A DNA stretch of 64,000 bases from Hypomyces perniciosus (GCA_008477525.1 SPDT01000010.1:2746291-2810290), one strand, 5' to 3'; shown: positions 35,842 to 50,030, counted from the first letter of the stretch. Notes: generated by a model from the sequence alone, not told the origin. Made by a program: numbers and translations.

Positions 35842-38800
35842 GTACCCCCCCCTTTCAAAGTCCATTTGCCCCTAAATGGCTATTCTAAGGCTATATATAT
35901 TCCAATCCTCCTATTATATCAATTCTATTATAAATATCTGCTGCATCGCAGGTCTAGCTAATCGGTTATCTTCCTCTTTTTAACCTAGGCAGGCAGGCTA
36001 GGCTTATTAGGGTTTTTTATATAGTATTTTAATAGGGCAGCGTTTTATCCTTTTAAGTCTTTCGCGGGTTGCCAGCTTAATATATAGTATTTCTAGGCTA
36101 TATAATAATATAGGCTATCTTTATTATAGCAGCTAAAGATTTTATTAAATTCCTACTTTTCTATAACTTTATTTATTTTATTATCTCTTTTAAAGATTTA
36201 TCTTTATATATTTTTATTCTTTTATTTATTAATAGTATTTTATTTTAATTAATATATTTATTAGTTTACTTTATTAACTGCTAGTAATTTAAAAACAGAG
36301 TTATAAAATATAAAGAAAATGTAAATATAGTTAAAGAGTTTAAGTTAATAAGCTTAAAAGTATATATTAAAGATTTTATATAAGCCTATTTATTTATTAT
36401 TATTTTTTATTAAGTAGTTTATTTTAAAGTATTTAATCTTTAAGTATAGCTTTTCGCTAACTGTAAATTAATATAAATATTTTTTTAATATATTAGCTGC
36501 AGCTTTATATTATATAATTAATTATATTATAAAGGCTTTTAATTTATTTAAGATTTATTAAAAACGCTTAACTATAATATTTATTTTATAAAAACTCTTT
36601 TTTTAAATAATAAATAAGGTTAGTAAATAAAGGTTTAAAGGTTTAACTTTTAAGTATAAGTAAAAACTATAATTTATAAAAAATAGTAAAGTTTTTATTA
36701 TTTTAAATATTTAATTATTTTAAATAAACTTTGTAAATAATAATTAATTAATTTAATTATTTTAATAAAAACTTATAAATTATTTAAAATACTGCTTTAC
36801 TTTTATATTTAATTATTTAATTTAGCTATTAGTTCTTATATAATAGGCTAAAAATATTTAAAGTAAATTTTCAATTATTAAAATAACTGCTTTTAAAATT
36901 TAAATATAAATTAAATACTTGAATTTAATATAATTATTTTTAAGGCTTTATATTAAATATAATGCATAAAAAAAGCCATTAATAAAATTTTTAATATTAA
37001 ATATATAAATAGCAATAAAATAGTATATCTTTATTAAGTAATATATTATAATAATAATACTTTTATAAATTAAGCTTTATTAATTATAGTTAAATAATAG
37101 TATAATGTAGTTTATTAAAATCTTACTTTAAGCTTAAAATAATATTAATAATAGTTTTAGACATTTTAAAAAAGTAAATTTATTTAATTTTATTTAAAAG
37201 TATAAGTTATAACCTTTAATAAAAGTATTAATATTAAATAATATTTATAGCTATTAGTATATATAATTAAAAAAGTTTAGTGTTTTTATTTACTTTAAAG
37301 ATCCTTTTAGTTTAAAAAAGTATATTTAATATGTTACTTATATTTTTACTTTATTTATTAATAAAAGGAAAAGTTATTTTTAATAATATATTTAATTACT
37401 ATAGATTTAAAAGTCTTATATTATTGCCTTTAAATTGCTTTAAATACTTTTAAGCTATTATTAAATGTTTAAATTTTAAAGCATTTATATTATAATATCT
37501 ACTATATTTAATATTTTATAGGCTTTATTTATTATTTAATTAATTTATATCTTTAAGTTTAAAATTAAAGTATTAATTATTATAGTAAATTAGTTTTATT
37601 ATTTATATTTTCTATAATATTAATATAAATATAAAGATTAAAGCAGCTTTTTAAAAGTAAAATTTCTTTTTTCTGTTAATTAGCTATTACTGTAATTTAA
37701 CTTTATTAAAATATTTTAAAACCTTTTATGTAATATATTAAACTTTATTACCTATAATATAAGCTAGTAAATAATCCAGAAATTATATTAAAAAGCTTTT
37801 TAAATTAATAGATTTATCTTTAATTTAATATTTCAATAGTTATAAAGTATTTTGAGTTTTTATAGTCTATAATAATTTTAAATTTATTTTTTATACTTTA
37901 AAGTTTAAAGTATGATTTTTTTAATAATTTAATAATAGCTAATAGTTTTTTATTATAAATCTTATAATTATATTTAATAAATAAATACTTTAATAAAAAG
38001 TATACTATTAATTGTAAAATATTATCTTTATTATATTAAATGAAAAGACTATTAAATGCTTAATTTAAAGTATTTATTTTTAAGATTATTTTTTTATTTT
38101 AATTAAAAAAGGTAAAGATTAAGGCAATTATAAATTAAATTTTAAAACAGTTAAATGCACTAATATAAAATTCTATTTAATTCTATAGTATATCTTTTTA
38201 AAAGGCTATTTAAAGGTTTATAAATATTAAAAAACTCTTTAATAAACTACTAATAAAAATTTATAAAGCCTAGGAAGTATTAAAGTTTATAAAGGTTTAA
38301 AGGTTTCTTTTAACTTATAATTATAGTTATTTTTTTAAAGTTTATTTTAATACTAGTATCTATAATAATTAAGTTAAAGTATTTTATTTTTATTATTTTA
38401 AATTCGCGTTTTTTAATATTAATTTACAAACCTATATTTATTAATTTATTTATAACTTTTTATATATATTATTCATATTCCTTTTATATAATTAAATAAA
38501 TTAAAATATTATTAAAGTCGGCTATATAAATTTTATTAAATAAATTATATACAGTATAGTTAATATAATATTAAAAAGAAGCTAAAGTATTATAAAGATT
38601 AAAAGGTATAATAAAGGTTTTAAATAATTTAAATTAAGTTATAAATACTATCTATTATTTATATCCCTTTATAATTTTAAGTTTATTAAAGGCAGCTATT
38701 ATATCTAGTTTAATATCAAATTTAATATTATATATAATATTTAATATTTTTTAAATTAATAGTAAGAAATAGCAATTATTTATAATAATATTATTAAAGA

Positions 38801-38935
38801 TTTAATAATTTTAATAAATATAAATGCTTTTTTTAAGTTTTATAATAAAAAGTAAAGGCGCAGTATATTTTACTTTAAATTCTTTAATAAATCTTTTAGC
38901 TAGGTTTTTATTTAATTATTTTTAATAATTTAAAG

Positions 38936-39160
38936 TGTAATGGGTATAGCCTAACTGGAAAGTATACAGTTAAGGCACCTCTATATTGTCTATCTATAGC
39001 TAAGGAAGGAGGCTTTATACTAGCCATATATATATTATATAGTTATACGTATAGGGTTATAGCCGAGGTGGTTTCCTAATTAAGTAAGCGGTCTAGTATT
39101 AGTCATATTTCTGGATTCGGCATAGTTATAATTCTAGGAGATATAGCCTAGCCTATAATA
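38936..39160 (-). repeat. 3' LTR of nested Gypsy element
   Basis: Direct repeat of 44126-44348. It begins TGTAATGGGTATAG on + and ends CTATAATA. It adjoins the polypurine tract. Confidence 0.9.
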
Positions 39161-42100
39161 TTACCCCCCCTTCTTATAGTAGCTCTCTCTTTAAGCGCTA
39201 TTGCTTTACTGGTATATAACTGTTAAGTGGCCTATTATTAGATTTAATTGGGCTATATTTAGATATATAGTTGTTAAGGGCTGCTGTATTTTTAAGTATA
39301 TATATTAGTTTTTAGGTTAGCTTTATATATCTTTTCTACTATATTAATGCTTTGCAGAAAAAGCTGTAACCTTACCGTTTAGTCCTTGCGTAAAGGACCT
39401 CTTTAACTTCCTATTTATCTTTACTATCTATTTATATTAGTAGTAGTTAAAGGTTATTTAAAATCTAGCCTGGAAGGGGGTTATTAGCCGCTCTTTTTAA
39501 CAGGTTAATGTAAAATTAGGGGTATATACTAGTTAATACGCCTAGTTTTACTATATAAAGGCTAATAACCTTTATTACTATATATTTATAATATAAAGTA
39601 TTAAGCTTTTTAGAAAGCTAGGGAGTATTATAGTTGCTAAGGTATAGCTAGACTTTATCTTTTACTTTATATCTTTTAAAGGGGCCTTGCTGCTGGTTTA
39701 TAGAGTTTTTATAGTATTATTATATAGCGGCGAGTACTGTTTAGGTAAAGGCAGTTACTTTTTTTAATCTTTTAATTACTTTTTTTATAGCTTTTTCCTT
39801 TAAGTCTTTTAATTTAATAGCTTTATTTTCTTTTATATATAGCTAAAGGGGTTCTATATAGTAGCTATACTTAAAGAAAAAGGGGCTTATTTAAATAGCT
39901 ATATATTCGCGGTTATTTAAAGCTAATTGCACTGCTAGGAGGAGGTCTCCTTAATTACTTTAAGAGTAGTTTATATATACTTTAAAGTATACTTAGATTT
40001 TTACTTACTTTTCTCTAATCTGCTATTAGTTTATAGGTAATATACTATACTTAAGCGTTACTAGGTTCCTGCTAGTTTACAGAAAGCTCTCTAAAAGCAG
40101 CTAGTCTAATTAGATCTTTAGTCGCTAACTATAGACTAGGGTATCCTATAGAACTAATAGTGGCATTAAAGAAACCTCTTTATATATACTTCTGCCTCTA
40201 TACTCTCTATTACTTTAAAAGTAATATTTTTAATAAACTAGTTAATAATAACTTAAAGGTATTATACCTATATTAGTCTTATAGGTAATAGGTTAACTAT
40301 AAAGTTTATAGCTAAGTCGCTGCAGATATACTAGGGAATAGGTAATAGTTTAAGGAGTCTTTACTTATAGCTTCTCTATATTTTTCCTTTTTTATATATA
40401 CTGCAGTTATAAAGGAATTATAAACTATACTGCTAATTCCTGGCTAAAAGAACCTGCAGGAAATAATAGCTAAGGTTCCATTATAACCTAGGTAGCCTAA
40501 AACTGCGGTATTATATTTTACTTATATAATATAAGTATATAGTATTTTGCTTTCTTTTTCAGTTATAGCTGGTATTTAGATATAGTCTTGGAATATTAGT
40601 CTTTATTCTTTATCGATTATATATTCTAATATTTATACTTTAAGTTAAAGGTTTATAAAAAGGGGGTGCTTTTTTTTCTTAATTATAGTATATACCTATT
40701 AATATATTAAGTCCTTTTAAATTATTAGGTTCTATAAGTCCTATAGTTTTTTATTTCTATTAAATATATATATTAAAGGGAGATTAATATTATTATCTTT
40801 AAATTACTGTATTGCTAATATAGCTAGGATAAATTATATATAGCAGCTTAATTTATATTTATTGCCTTTATTAAATAAAAGGTTTTATTCCCTGCAGCTT
40901 AATGCATTAAGAGCGGCTGCTTTACTGCCTAGCTTATATTAGATTATCAAATTAAACTAAAAGAGGAACTCTGTTTAGTGTATTTATTATTTAAAGAGTT
41001 TTTTATATATTATAAAGAACTGTAAGTTTTTATAGTTTAAAATAACTATAAAGGGGTTACAGCTATATAGCTTTACTCTTTACTTTTTTAAACAGTAAAT
41101 TACTATTAGTATTTTTTTATTATAAATAGGATAATTGTATTTAATAGGGTTTAGCTTTTATAAATAGTAAGCTATAATATATTGTTTTCCTTTTTTATTT
41201 TTTTATAAAAGGACTCCTTTTAAAGTATATTTTAAATAGTTTATTTTAATAAAAGTATATTTAATAGGATTTTAAGCTTATAGTATAAAGGCTTTAATAA
41301 AGAGGCGTTTAAGCTTTTAAAAGGCTACTTTTTTTATACTTTTTTATTAAAAGGGGGTCCTTTTTTTAATTAGCTTTATAAATAGATAAGCTATTTAAAA
41401 GAACTTAAAGATAAATATCTAGTAGTAATTAATAAAGCTAAAGAAGCTTTAAACTCTTATTACTATTATAAGCGCCTACTACTTACTAATAGCTTACTAC
41501 TTTTTAAAGTTACAGGTAATTCTTTTACTGGTATATATAATAAATTTAAAGTATTTAATCTCTTTCTGTATAAATATATACTTTTTAAAATCTAAATATA
41601 GCCTAATATTAGCAAGGGCGTATAAAACTTGCCAGACCTTTTTTATATAATCCTTTTATAACCTATTAGTATAGATTAAGATATTATTAAGGTATATAGA
41701 CGTAAAGTTATTTAAAAAGGGGTATAGTATTTAATTAATATACTATTAAAATACTACGAGTGCACTAGTAAATTTAAATAAAACTACTTACTATTTATAG
41801 AAACTATAATATATATAGAATATAGTTTTATATTCTTTTCTTTTCGCAACTTTAATTTTATAAAATACAGCTATTATATTTAGTTTTATAAATTACTTTA
41901 CTTTTATTAAGCTGTTAAAGGTTTTAGAAAAAAGGGGGAGGGGGTAGTAATCTTACTGTATTATTGCGTTTAAGGTATAGTAGTTTATATAAAAGTAAAT
42001 TCCTTTTCTAGGTTTTTAAATAAAGAAGATAAAGGCTGCGGTAACTAAGCTGCTAGCTTGAATAAATCCTTTATTAAGTAAGTTAAGGAGGGTTTTTTAT

Positions 42101-44125
42101 AACACTAATAGTTCCTTGTATAATATACTATAAAGGGGGCCTTAAAAGAGTTCTAGTTCTTTGCTATATTTATTAGCTTTTAAGCGAATCTGTAAATCGA
42201 CTTTAAAGCAGTATAGTAGAAATTTAATAGCTTGTTTTATAAAGCATAGTAAATAGAACTTTTTATATAGTTTAAAGGGAATATATTCCTAGGGATTTAT
42301 AAGTTTTTTAAGCTAAAGTGCTTTTTTAATGTTAAATAAACTAATAGCTTAAAGGAAGTATACTTCTTTATCGCTATTCCTTTTAATGCAGTAGTATTCT
42401 GCTTATAATATTAAAGCTAATATAAGCCGGGCTCTTTATATAGTTTTAATATTCCTAGGCTCCTTTTTATTTATAAATTATAGCTATAGGCTAGCTTTTT
42501 TATAGTTAATTTCCTTTTAGCTGTATTATATATTACTTAATTAGCTTTAGCTTAAGGTTTATTAAAGATTAGGTTATAGTTTAGTTTATCTACTATATAA
42601 GTATATTAATATTTAATATAGCTGTATAGATTTAAGTAAATAATAGCGATATAGCTAGTTCTTACCTTTTTATAGATTTTAGTAAATATCTTAATTTTCC
42701 TTTTAGTAATCTTAATTTATTAAAGGTATAATATTTAGGTAAAAAAAGAGTTTATAATAGTATAAAAGTTATAGCTAATATTAAATGGTATTATAATAGG
42801 TATATTCTCTATTTTAGCTTATAATATTATTAATTTACTAGTTATTTACTTTTTAAACTCTTTTTATCCTTTTAGTTTTTCTTTTATAGGCTTTAATGCT
42901 TAACTTTATATTAAAGCTAATCTTTTAACTTATTACTAAAGTTATTATTTTCTTTACTGTTAATATACTGGTTATTATTATTAAATTTATAGTTAGCGAT
43001 CTAGACTTAATGCGCTTAAGCTTTATAGCTTTTCTTATAAAACTAAGTAATATATCCCTCTTTCCTGTAACAGTAATATATAGTTTCCCTGGCAGTATTT
43101 GCTTTATTTATTAAAGAGCTATATTGGCGCTGGTTCTTTATATAGTTTATGCCCTTTATTTAAGTATTGCCTTTTTTATTAACTGCTTATATATAGTCCT
43201 TTAAAGTGCAATATAGTTAAAGTTTATTATATTTTTTCTGCTAAAAGTAGTTTATTACAGCGGCTCCTATATTCCATTAATCTAGATTTAATTATTTAAT
43301 GCAGTTAATAATATCCTGGACTTTAGTAAACTATTTACTATAAGTAAGCGGTAAATTTATTATTGCTAAGTGGAATTATAGCTTTAAAGATAATACTTTT
43401 TTAAAGAAAATAATTTTAATTTAATTAGCCTAGTTATTACTGCCTATTTTAAAGAGCTTTTATTTAAAGCAAGGAAGGAAAGATAAAAGTAAAGTTTTAT
43501 TTTTTTATTTGAAAGTATATAGCTTTTGCGCAGTTTAGTTTTAAAATCTTTAATCTTTATAAATATAGTCTAGGTATTATATAAATTCTGCTAAGTTATA
43601 GTTCCTATTAATTCCTTTTAATATATAAAAAGTAGCGATAACCTATTTAAATATAATATTTAAATAAAAGTTAATAAAGTATTACAATTCTTTATTACTA
43701 TTATAAAACTTTTTATTAAATTTAAGCTTTTTGTGTATATTTTATATTTATATAGTATACTCCTTTTATTTTCTTAAGAATTTAAATAGGTTAGGGAGTA
43801 GCTTCTTTTTAACCTTAAAAGCTTATATAAACTTTATTATAGAGGTTAATATAGGCTTTATAGTTGCGGCCTGCGCGGGTTTTTGCTTAAGTTATAGAAA
43901 GAATAATATTTTATTTTCCTGGCTATTTAGCCTTTAAGTTACTGGTATTATAAAGTCTAGCTTTTTTATTAATATAGCTATTTATTCCTGTAAAAGTAAA
44001 ATAGCTTACTTAATCTGCGACTATATATTATCGCCTTTAAAGGCTTAATTTTTAAAATTTACTATTTTCTTTCTGTAGTAAGAGTTCTGTTATTTACTGG
44101 CTAGGTAGTAGTTAAGCGATAGATA

Positions 44126-44348
44126 TATAATAGGTATAGTTTAACTGGAAAGTATACAGTTAGGGCACCTCTATATTGTCTATCTATAGTTAAGGAAAAG
44201 GGCTCTATACTAGCTATATATATTATATAGTTGTGTATATAGGGTTATAGCTAAGGTAGTTTCTTAATTAGGTAAGCGGTCTAGTATTAGTCGTATTTCC
44301 GGATTCGGCGTAGTCGTAATTCCAGGAGATATAGCCTAGCCTGTAATA
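44126..44348 (-). repeat. 5' LTR of nested Gypsy element
   Basis: Direct repeat of 38936-39160. It is followed by the TAAAG target duplication at 44349-44353. Confidence 0.9.
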
Positions 44349-47111
44349 TAAAGTTATTTAATAATATTAAATAGTTTTTTAAATATAATAATTCCTTTTT
44401 TAATAAAAGTTTGATTTTATAATTTTATAATCTTTTAAAAGGAAGGTTATTTGCTAGTTATAAAAAAAACTAATAATTTTATTTTATAGTTAATTAACAA
44501 GTTTCTTTTAAATAGTATTTTGTATTAGTATTAGCTTTACTTTTATAGATTTATTAATATTAGACTTTAATATCCTCTCAAGGTATTTTTTATTATAGTA
44601 GTATATAAAGAAATTATAAAGCTGCTTTATTTTTATAATATATTTATAAAGGTATCTTTATTAAACTTTAATAATTAATATACTTTATATTCCTGCTTTT
44701 CTATATTTTCTATTAAATTTGCTCAAGTTAGTTTTATATATTAGGCAGATAAGCTTTTATAGAATGGAATAAATAATATTATAGTAGATATTTAAATATC
44801 TATTAGGTTAGGTAATTTATATAGCTTTACTGCTATAGGCTTATTAAATATTAAGATATTTAATTTAAAGAGTTATATTAGCTTATATTAATATAAATAT
44901 TAATAGTTACTAGCTATAAATATTATTAAAACTAATATTAAAAGCTTATTTAATATTATTTATACTTGAATTTTTATCCTTTATAGTTATTAAATTAATA
45001 AATATAATAATAATTTTACTTTAATATTAATATAAAGTTAATATATAAATCCTTTTTTCCCTATTAAAGTATTATTTCTTTTAGTATATTTTTAATATAG
45101 GCTTAAAATTTAACTTTTCTTTTAACTTTTTTTTTATCCTTTTAAATATATTATTTTATTTTTTATTAATAGTATAAAGTATTAACTTTAAAGGTTTACT
45201 TAAAATATTAATATTATATAAAATAGTTATTAGGCTAAAAGTTATTAATATAGTATAGGTTTAAAGGCAATAATTTATTAAATAATATTATAAATAAATA
45301 AGTAACTTATTATTTATAGTATTTAAAATTAATAGTCTATTATTAATAATCATCTATTATATCTATAAAGGCATTGAGTTTATAGGCTATTTTAATATTT
45401 TATTGCGCTTTTTAATACAATATTATTAAAAAGCTACTCTTTTTTTAACCTTTTTATATTAAAGGTTATATCTATATAAATAAATATATTGCTAAAAGTA
45501 ACTAATCCTTTAATAAAGCTGGTTTTATTAATATAATATAGGAATAGGTTGTTATTATATAATAGGTTTCTTTAGGCTAAAAAGTATTAATATTGCGGGA
45601 ATTAAGGAATAGGAATTTATAGTATTAGTATACCTTTTGCTTAGTTTAGGATATATACTTTGCTTTAAGGCATTATAGTGCTATTACTTTAATATATTTT
45701 ATATTTTAAAAAGCCACTACTATATCTTTATAAAGTTTAAGGTTTTATAATATTAACTTTTTACTTTCTTATATAATTTTTAATTATATATTAGCCGCTA
45801 TAATAATAATATAGGTTTTAAAATTATTAATATTTTTTATATTAGAAAGTAACGGATATAATATTTAACTATATGAAATCGCTTATATTTTTTTTACTTT
45901 AAAAGGTTTAATTTATTTTAACGTAAAGTTTATTAAAGACTATAATTGCTATTTAGCGTTTTAAATTTATAGTTGCTTTTAAATTGAAAATAATAAATTT
46001 ACTTTTTAAAGTTATTATAAACTTTTTAATTAAAAATTCTTTAAATAAATTACTTATTTTTATTTATAAGTTTATTATTTTTATTAATAAAAGCAGCAGT
46101 TATTTTTTTAAATACTTTAAAGTAAAACGCATTAACCTTTTAAATATTAAATTTTCTAATTTACGCTATTAGTTTATAAAATTTAATAATAAAGTTTTCA
46201 AACAGTTTATTTACTATATAATAAATATTAAACTTTTAAGTAATAGATTATAAAAGGTTAAAAGTTTTATACTATAAGTTTAAAAATTTAATAAAGGTTT
46301 TATTATTTTTTTAATTTTATATTATATAATTATCTTTTTTATTATAATTATATACTTTTTATATTAAATTATAAATATTATTATTTAATTAACTATTAAT
46401 ATAACAGATATATTTTTAAAAAGTATTAAAATATTTAATATTAATCATAATATAATAAAATATTAATTTATATACTTTTACTTATAAGTTTTTATATTTT
46501 TATTTTTAATATTATATTTATCTTTAAAGTTATTAATTTAATATTTTAATATATTATTACTTTTAACTTTAATAAACTTATTAATTATATTATTTTAGCT
46601 TTAAACTGTATATTAAATAAACTTTAAGTTTTTAATAATAATAGTATTTTTAACTTTTTTTATTTTAAGGCTATATTAAAGTTATACTTTTAATTTTAAA
46701 AATAATTAAAAATAATATTAAAAAACTGCTTAAATTTTAATATTTAAAGCTATAAAGTTAAATCATAATTATTATTATAAGCTTTTAAGATAATATAAAT
46801 ATAAAGCTAGTTATAAAAGTAGTTAATAAGTTTTACTTTTTAATTAAAATCCCTTCTTATACCTTTTATTTTTATTTTAATATTTTGAAATTAAATATAA
46901 GCTAAGGAATTAAATATAGGCTAAAAAGCTACATTAAAGTATATTCTTTACTATAGGGATATAGGCTTTTAGGCTTAAAGTCTCGCTATAGTTAAAGATT
47001 AGTAAATTTCTTATAAGATATAAGGCTTTTTATAGTATTGCAATTAAGCTATTAGCAACTTTATTAATCTTTTTAAGTAAAGTTAAAGGCTAAAGGTAAT
47101 AGTATAGTTAT

Positions 47112-47290
47112 TATAGGAAAGCATAAACTATTACAGTATATAGAATAGTGGGTTAAGGTAATATCTTTATTATAACTTAAATAAGGCAAGAAGCTATAAG
47201 AATATAGTTTAAAGGTCTAGGACCAGGTCATCACGTGAGGACGCACGTGATGCTGATGAGTCATTAGAGGGCAGGTTTGGTGCCGTGACA
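47112..47290 (-). repeat. 5' LTR of outer Gypsy element
   Basis: It matches 35663-35841. The inner half (47112-47205) carries many transitions, while the outer half (47206-47290) is nearly identical to the left LTR. It holds the intact ATCACGTG...CACGTGAT pair at 47230-47251. Confidence 0.85.
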
Positions 47291-48719
47291 ACTTCATAAG
47301 TCTCTGCAGAACAGCTTCAATGTCCCTCCGCCTGTCTATGTGTGACCATGGTGTTTCTTTTTTTTTTCAAAGGGGCGGCAGACCTTGACAGTTTACTTGG
47401 GGGGTCTAAAAGCCAACCACGCTTGCGATAAGAGAGTCTTGGAGGTGCGCCGTTTTATTTCATACCTGCATGTCGGGCGGAGACTAAACAGGAGGGATGC
47501 AATACTACTCATACTACGGAGTAGTACTATAATGAAGGAATTGGTGCGGCATTAAAATTGCAGCAGCATCAATGGACGGAATCACCTTCTCGGTTTATTT
47601 CCGGACCTCGTTTCGGATCTACAGTCTCCCCCCCGAATTATTCATTAGCGTGTACCTCTTAGCCGATTTCTAGCCAATAAAAAGCCCTCCCCGCGATTAA
47701 TAGTACTTCAAGGGACTAGATCTTAAAGATAAAGAATATGCTAAGGCAAGGGTTTCCTATATACTTAAAAGTACTGATCTGTAGGAATATAACTACTGCT
47801 TATAGCCTTAATAATAATAATTTATTTTTAAAGAAATAAATATTATAAGGAACCCCATACAAACCTGTTCCTGGCCCGGGTACTGGGGTGGCTCAAGGGT
47901 TTTGGGGCCAACTAAAAGGCGAAGTCCTTTTATTAGTTTGGTGTTCACGAAGTACCACACCAACGGGTAGTACGTAGCAGTAATGCGTGCAACTGACTTG
48001 CTTAGGGTTATAGCGATATCTCCCCTTATTAGTATACGCGATAAGAATCATTCAAGGCTGTAAGTGGACGTTATTCCCCAAGATACCATATAAGAGAAAA
48101 TACTATGTTACTTGGTAAATCTTTAAACTTCCAAGGGCCAACGTCCTCTATGGAGTTTCGAGGAACTACGAGTAGATCAACTATCGAGTCAGACACTGTC
48201 GGCGAAACTGCTGGTACTGGTACGGAGTACTAGTAGGATGTGCAAAAGTGCAGACCCGCACTTCAATGGTTGCTACTGCTGATTATTCCCAAAAAGCACC
48301 TAACAAAAAAGGAATTACGCTGTCAATTTAGTGCTGAGCCACCGCTTTCTCCCCTGCTTTCCAACTAGACCGGCTTAATTAGCACATTTATATCAGCACT
48401 AAATTATTATGTCAAGTTAACTCCAGATGCTTACAAGTACTACTGCTACTAGTATCAGAGCCATGGTCCGTATGGAGGTCTGCTTGTATTCATTTTGTTT
48501 GCGATTAAAGGCGGTACTAATCATGCGTGGAGACGCCAGTGGCCGGTTCTCACACTATGGAAAGAGAGAAGGAGTTAAGAGTAGTCACAGGAGTATTAAT
48601 CTCGTCTATATATTCACCAATGACCCCCCAGTGCTATGGATGAAGCTATGAAAAAAGTATACAGCTAATACTAGTCGAATCCTCAAACCGGCCCCTGTCA
48701 AATTACACAAGTATTCAAA
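47291..48719. other. intergenic, no gene seen
   Basis: Mixed composition. TACGGAGTA motifs lie at 47515 and 48221. A 74-codon frame at 48427-48651 shows no conserved feature. It presumably includes the promoter of the esterase gene. Confidence 0.45.
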
Positions 48720-49682
48720 ATGGTTCAGCTCTCTCATCTCAACACCTTCATTGGTATCCTCGCTATTATAGGGAGAGCACATGCAGGTGTTGTCCACACT
48801 GGCAGTGGTTCTCCTGGTTGCGGCAAGTCACAGAAATTCATTGGTCAGTCTAAAGACTTTACCATCCAAAGCAGTGGTGGGCGCCGTACTTACAGAGTTC
48901 ACCTTCCTTCCAACTACAAAATCAACCAGCCCCAGCCTCTATTGCTTGGATATCATGGCAACGGCGAGGTTCCCAGTGATTTTGAATCGTACACACAATT
49001 TTCTGACGATTCTATCAACTCCAATATGATTGCTGTCTATCCTGCCGGTGTTGGCGTATGTCATTTATCCCACCTTCAAAGAGAGTGTAGAAGATTCTGA
49101 CTTGACCAGAAACACTGGGAAGGACCTTCATACGCAACTCCTAGGGTTAGTGATTTGGTTTTCACCACCGACCTCATTAACCAGCTGAAGAATGACTACT
49201 GCGTTGATACCTCCAGAATCTACGCCACGGGTAGGTCCAACGGTGGTGGCTTTGTCAATACTCTTGCATGCTCCCATGATCATGGTAGCGACTTCGCCGC
49301 CTTCGCCGCCTTCGCCGGTGCCATGTACACCGATGTCACAGGTAACGGGGGCTGCCATCCCTCAGTCCCGCGGCCCTTGTTCGAGATCCACGGCACTGGC
49401 GATAATACAATTCCGTACGACGGCGGCAGCGGAAAAGGTGGTCCTGTGCCTGCTATTCCCGAGTGGCTCTCGCGCTGGGCGAGTAGAGATGGCTGTACAA
49501 GCAACACAACGACTCAACTACCGAAAAATGTGCAGGATATTAATTGGACATGCCAAGGCATCAAGGGCATGTTGAGGCACCTTCGCTTGGATGATCACTC
49601 ACATAAATATGCTGGCCAGAATGACCGCCAGATTTTTGTTTTCACCTATTATTCTGAGCTGGCTATCAGGATTTACAAGTAA
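48720..49682 (+). CDS. secreted feruloyl-esterase-like hydrolase (CE1/polyhydroxybutyrate-depolymerase fold)
   Basis: Two exons (48720-49055 and 49110-49682) flank a 54 bp intron, 302 residues. A signal peptide is evident (hydrophobic core before RAHAG, about residue 22). The core follows fungal type-D/C feruloyl esterases: LLLGYHGNGE (oxyanion-side motif), YPAGV, HWEGPSYATP, the nucleophile elbow ATGRSNGGGF (Ser ~155) and IHGTGDNTIPYDGG (catalytic Asp ~210). Such enzymes release ferulic acid from plant cell-wall arabinoxylan outside the cell. The C-terminus is odd: the expected GLGHxWPST His loop is replaced by LDDHSHKYAG and the usual final helix is not recognisable. The catalytic His is therefore uncertain, and the last 40 residues may be altered. 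The hAT element sits 336 bp downstream. Confidence 0.8.
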
Positions 49683-50018
49683 CTAGATTAATCGGCCTGG
49701 CATAAGTTACCCTAGTAAGACTTTTATCTTTTATCTTGTGCAGTCTATCAAATCCACTACAAGGCGAAATCCTCCATAAAATACATCTAGCGATTCAGCC
49801 ACTTGAGCTCTCTGATATCCATTACTTTTAGCTGCGCGGTAGCAGTTCTAGTACTTGAACTATAACCCAAGCCTTATCCTCTCTATACATAATGATATTA
49901 ATTTCGAGTCGAGAACTAAACGCAATCGAAATACTGAAAACCTGGTCCCTTGAAGGAATATCGAACTAACACAGTCATAACTGCAAATTCGGGAATTGAA
50001 AGACCCTTGATTTCTCTA
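49683..50018. other. intergenic, 3' flank of esterase
   Basis: AT-leaning spacer ending at the hAT target duplication (50011-50018). Nothing else is seen. Confidence 0.4.
50011..50018 (+). repeat. 8 bp target-site duplication (left), TTTCTCTA
   Basis: Identical to 53441-53448 immediately outside the other terminal repeat. Eight-base duplications are characteristic of hAT insertion. Confidence 0.9.
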
Positions 50019-50030
50019 CAGGGTGGCGAT

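Larger units (their letters stand above)
38936..44348 (-). mobile_element. nested RIP-degraded Ty3/Gypsy element
   Basis: Direct LTRs of 225 bp (38936-39160) and 223 bp (44126-44348) are flanked by an exact 5 bp duplication TAAAG (38931-38935 and 44349-44353). A polypurine tract (C run 39164-39170 on +) abuts the left copy, so it is transcribed on -. Through stops one reads reverse transcriptase at about 41.6-41.8 kb, RNase H at about 41.0-41.2 kb and integrase at about 40.0-40.35 kb (INFIVNLPP-type strand, IPQSIVSD motif). The total length is 5413 bp. Mutations between its LTRs are mostly C/T and G/A. Confidence 0.9.
35663..47290 (-). mobile_element. RIP-degraded Ty3/Gypsy element interrupted by a nested element
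   Basis: Two 179 bp direct repeats (35663-35841 and 47112-47290) bound the unit. A polypurine tract on - (C run 35845-35852 on +) abuts the left copy, so transcription runs on - and the left copy is the 3' LTR. Reverse transcriptase is readable at about 38430-38560 (remnant of the Y-DD box, ADFNNILIY) and RNase H near 37.9 kb (YKIYNKKLLAII). Subtracting the nested element and its duplicated TAAAG leaves about 6.2 kb, a normal Gypsy length. Flanking 5-mers (GGAGC and ACTTC) do not match, so no target duplication is visible. Confidence 0.85.

Noticed and set aside
43731..43937. 68-codon frame in the nested Gypsy element
   Set aside because: Chance AT-rich frame inside RIP-degraded sequence.
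45984..46172. 62-codon Ile/Lys/Phe-rich frame
   Set aside because: Composition is that of random AT-rich DNA.
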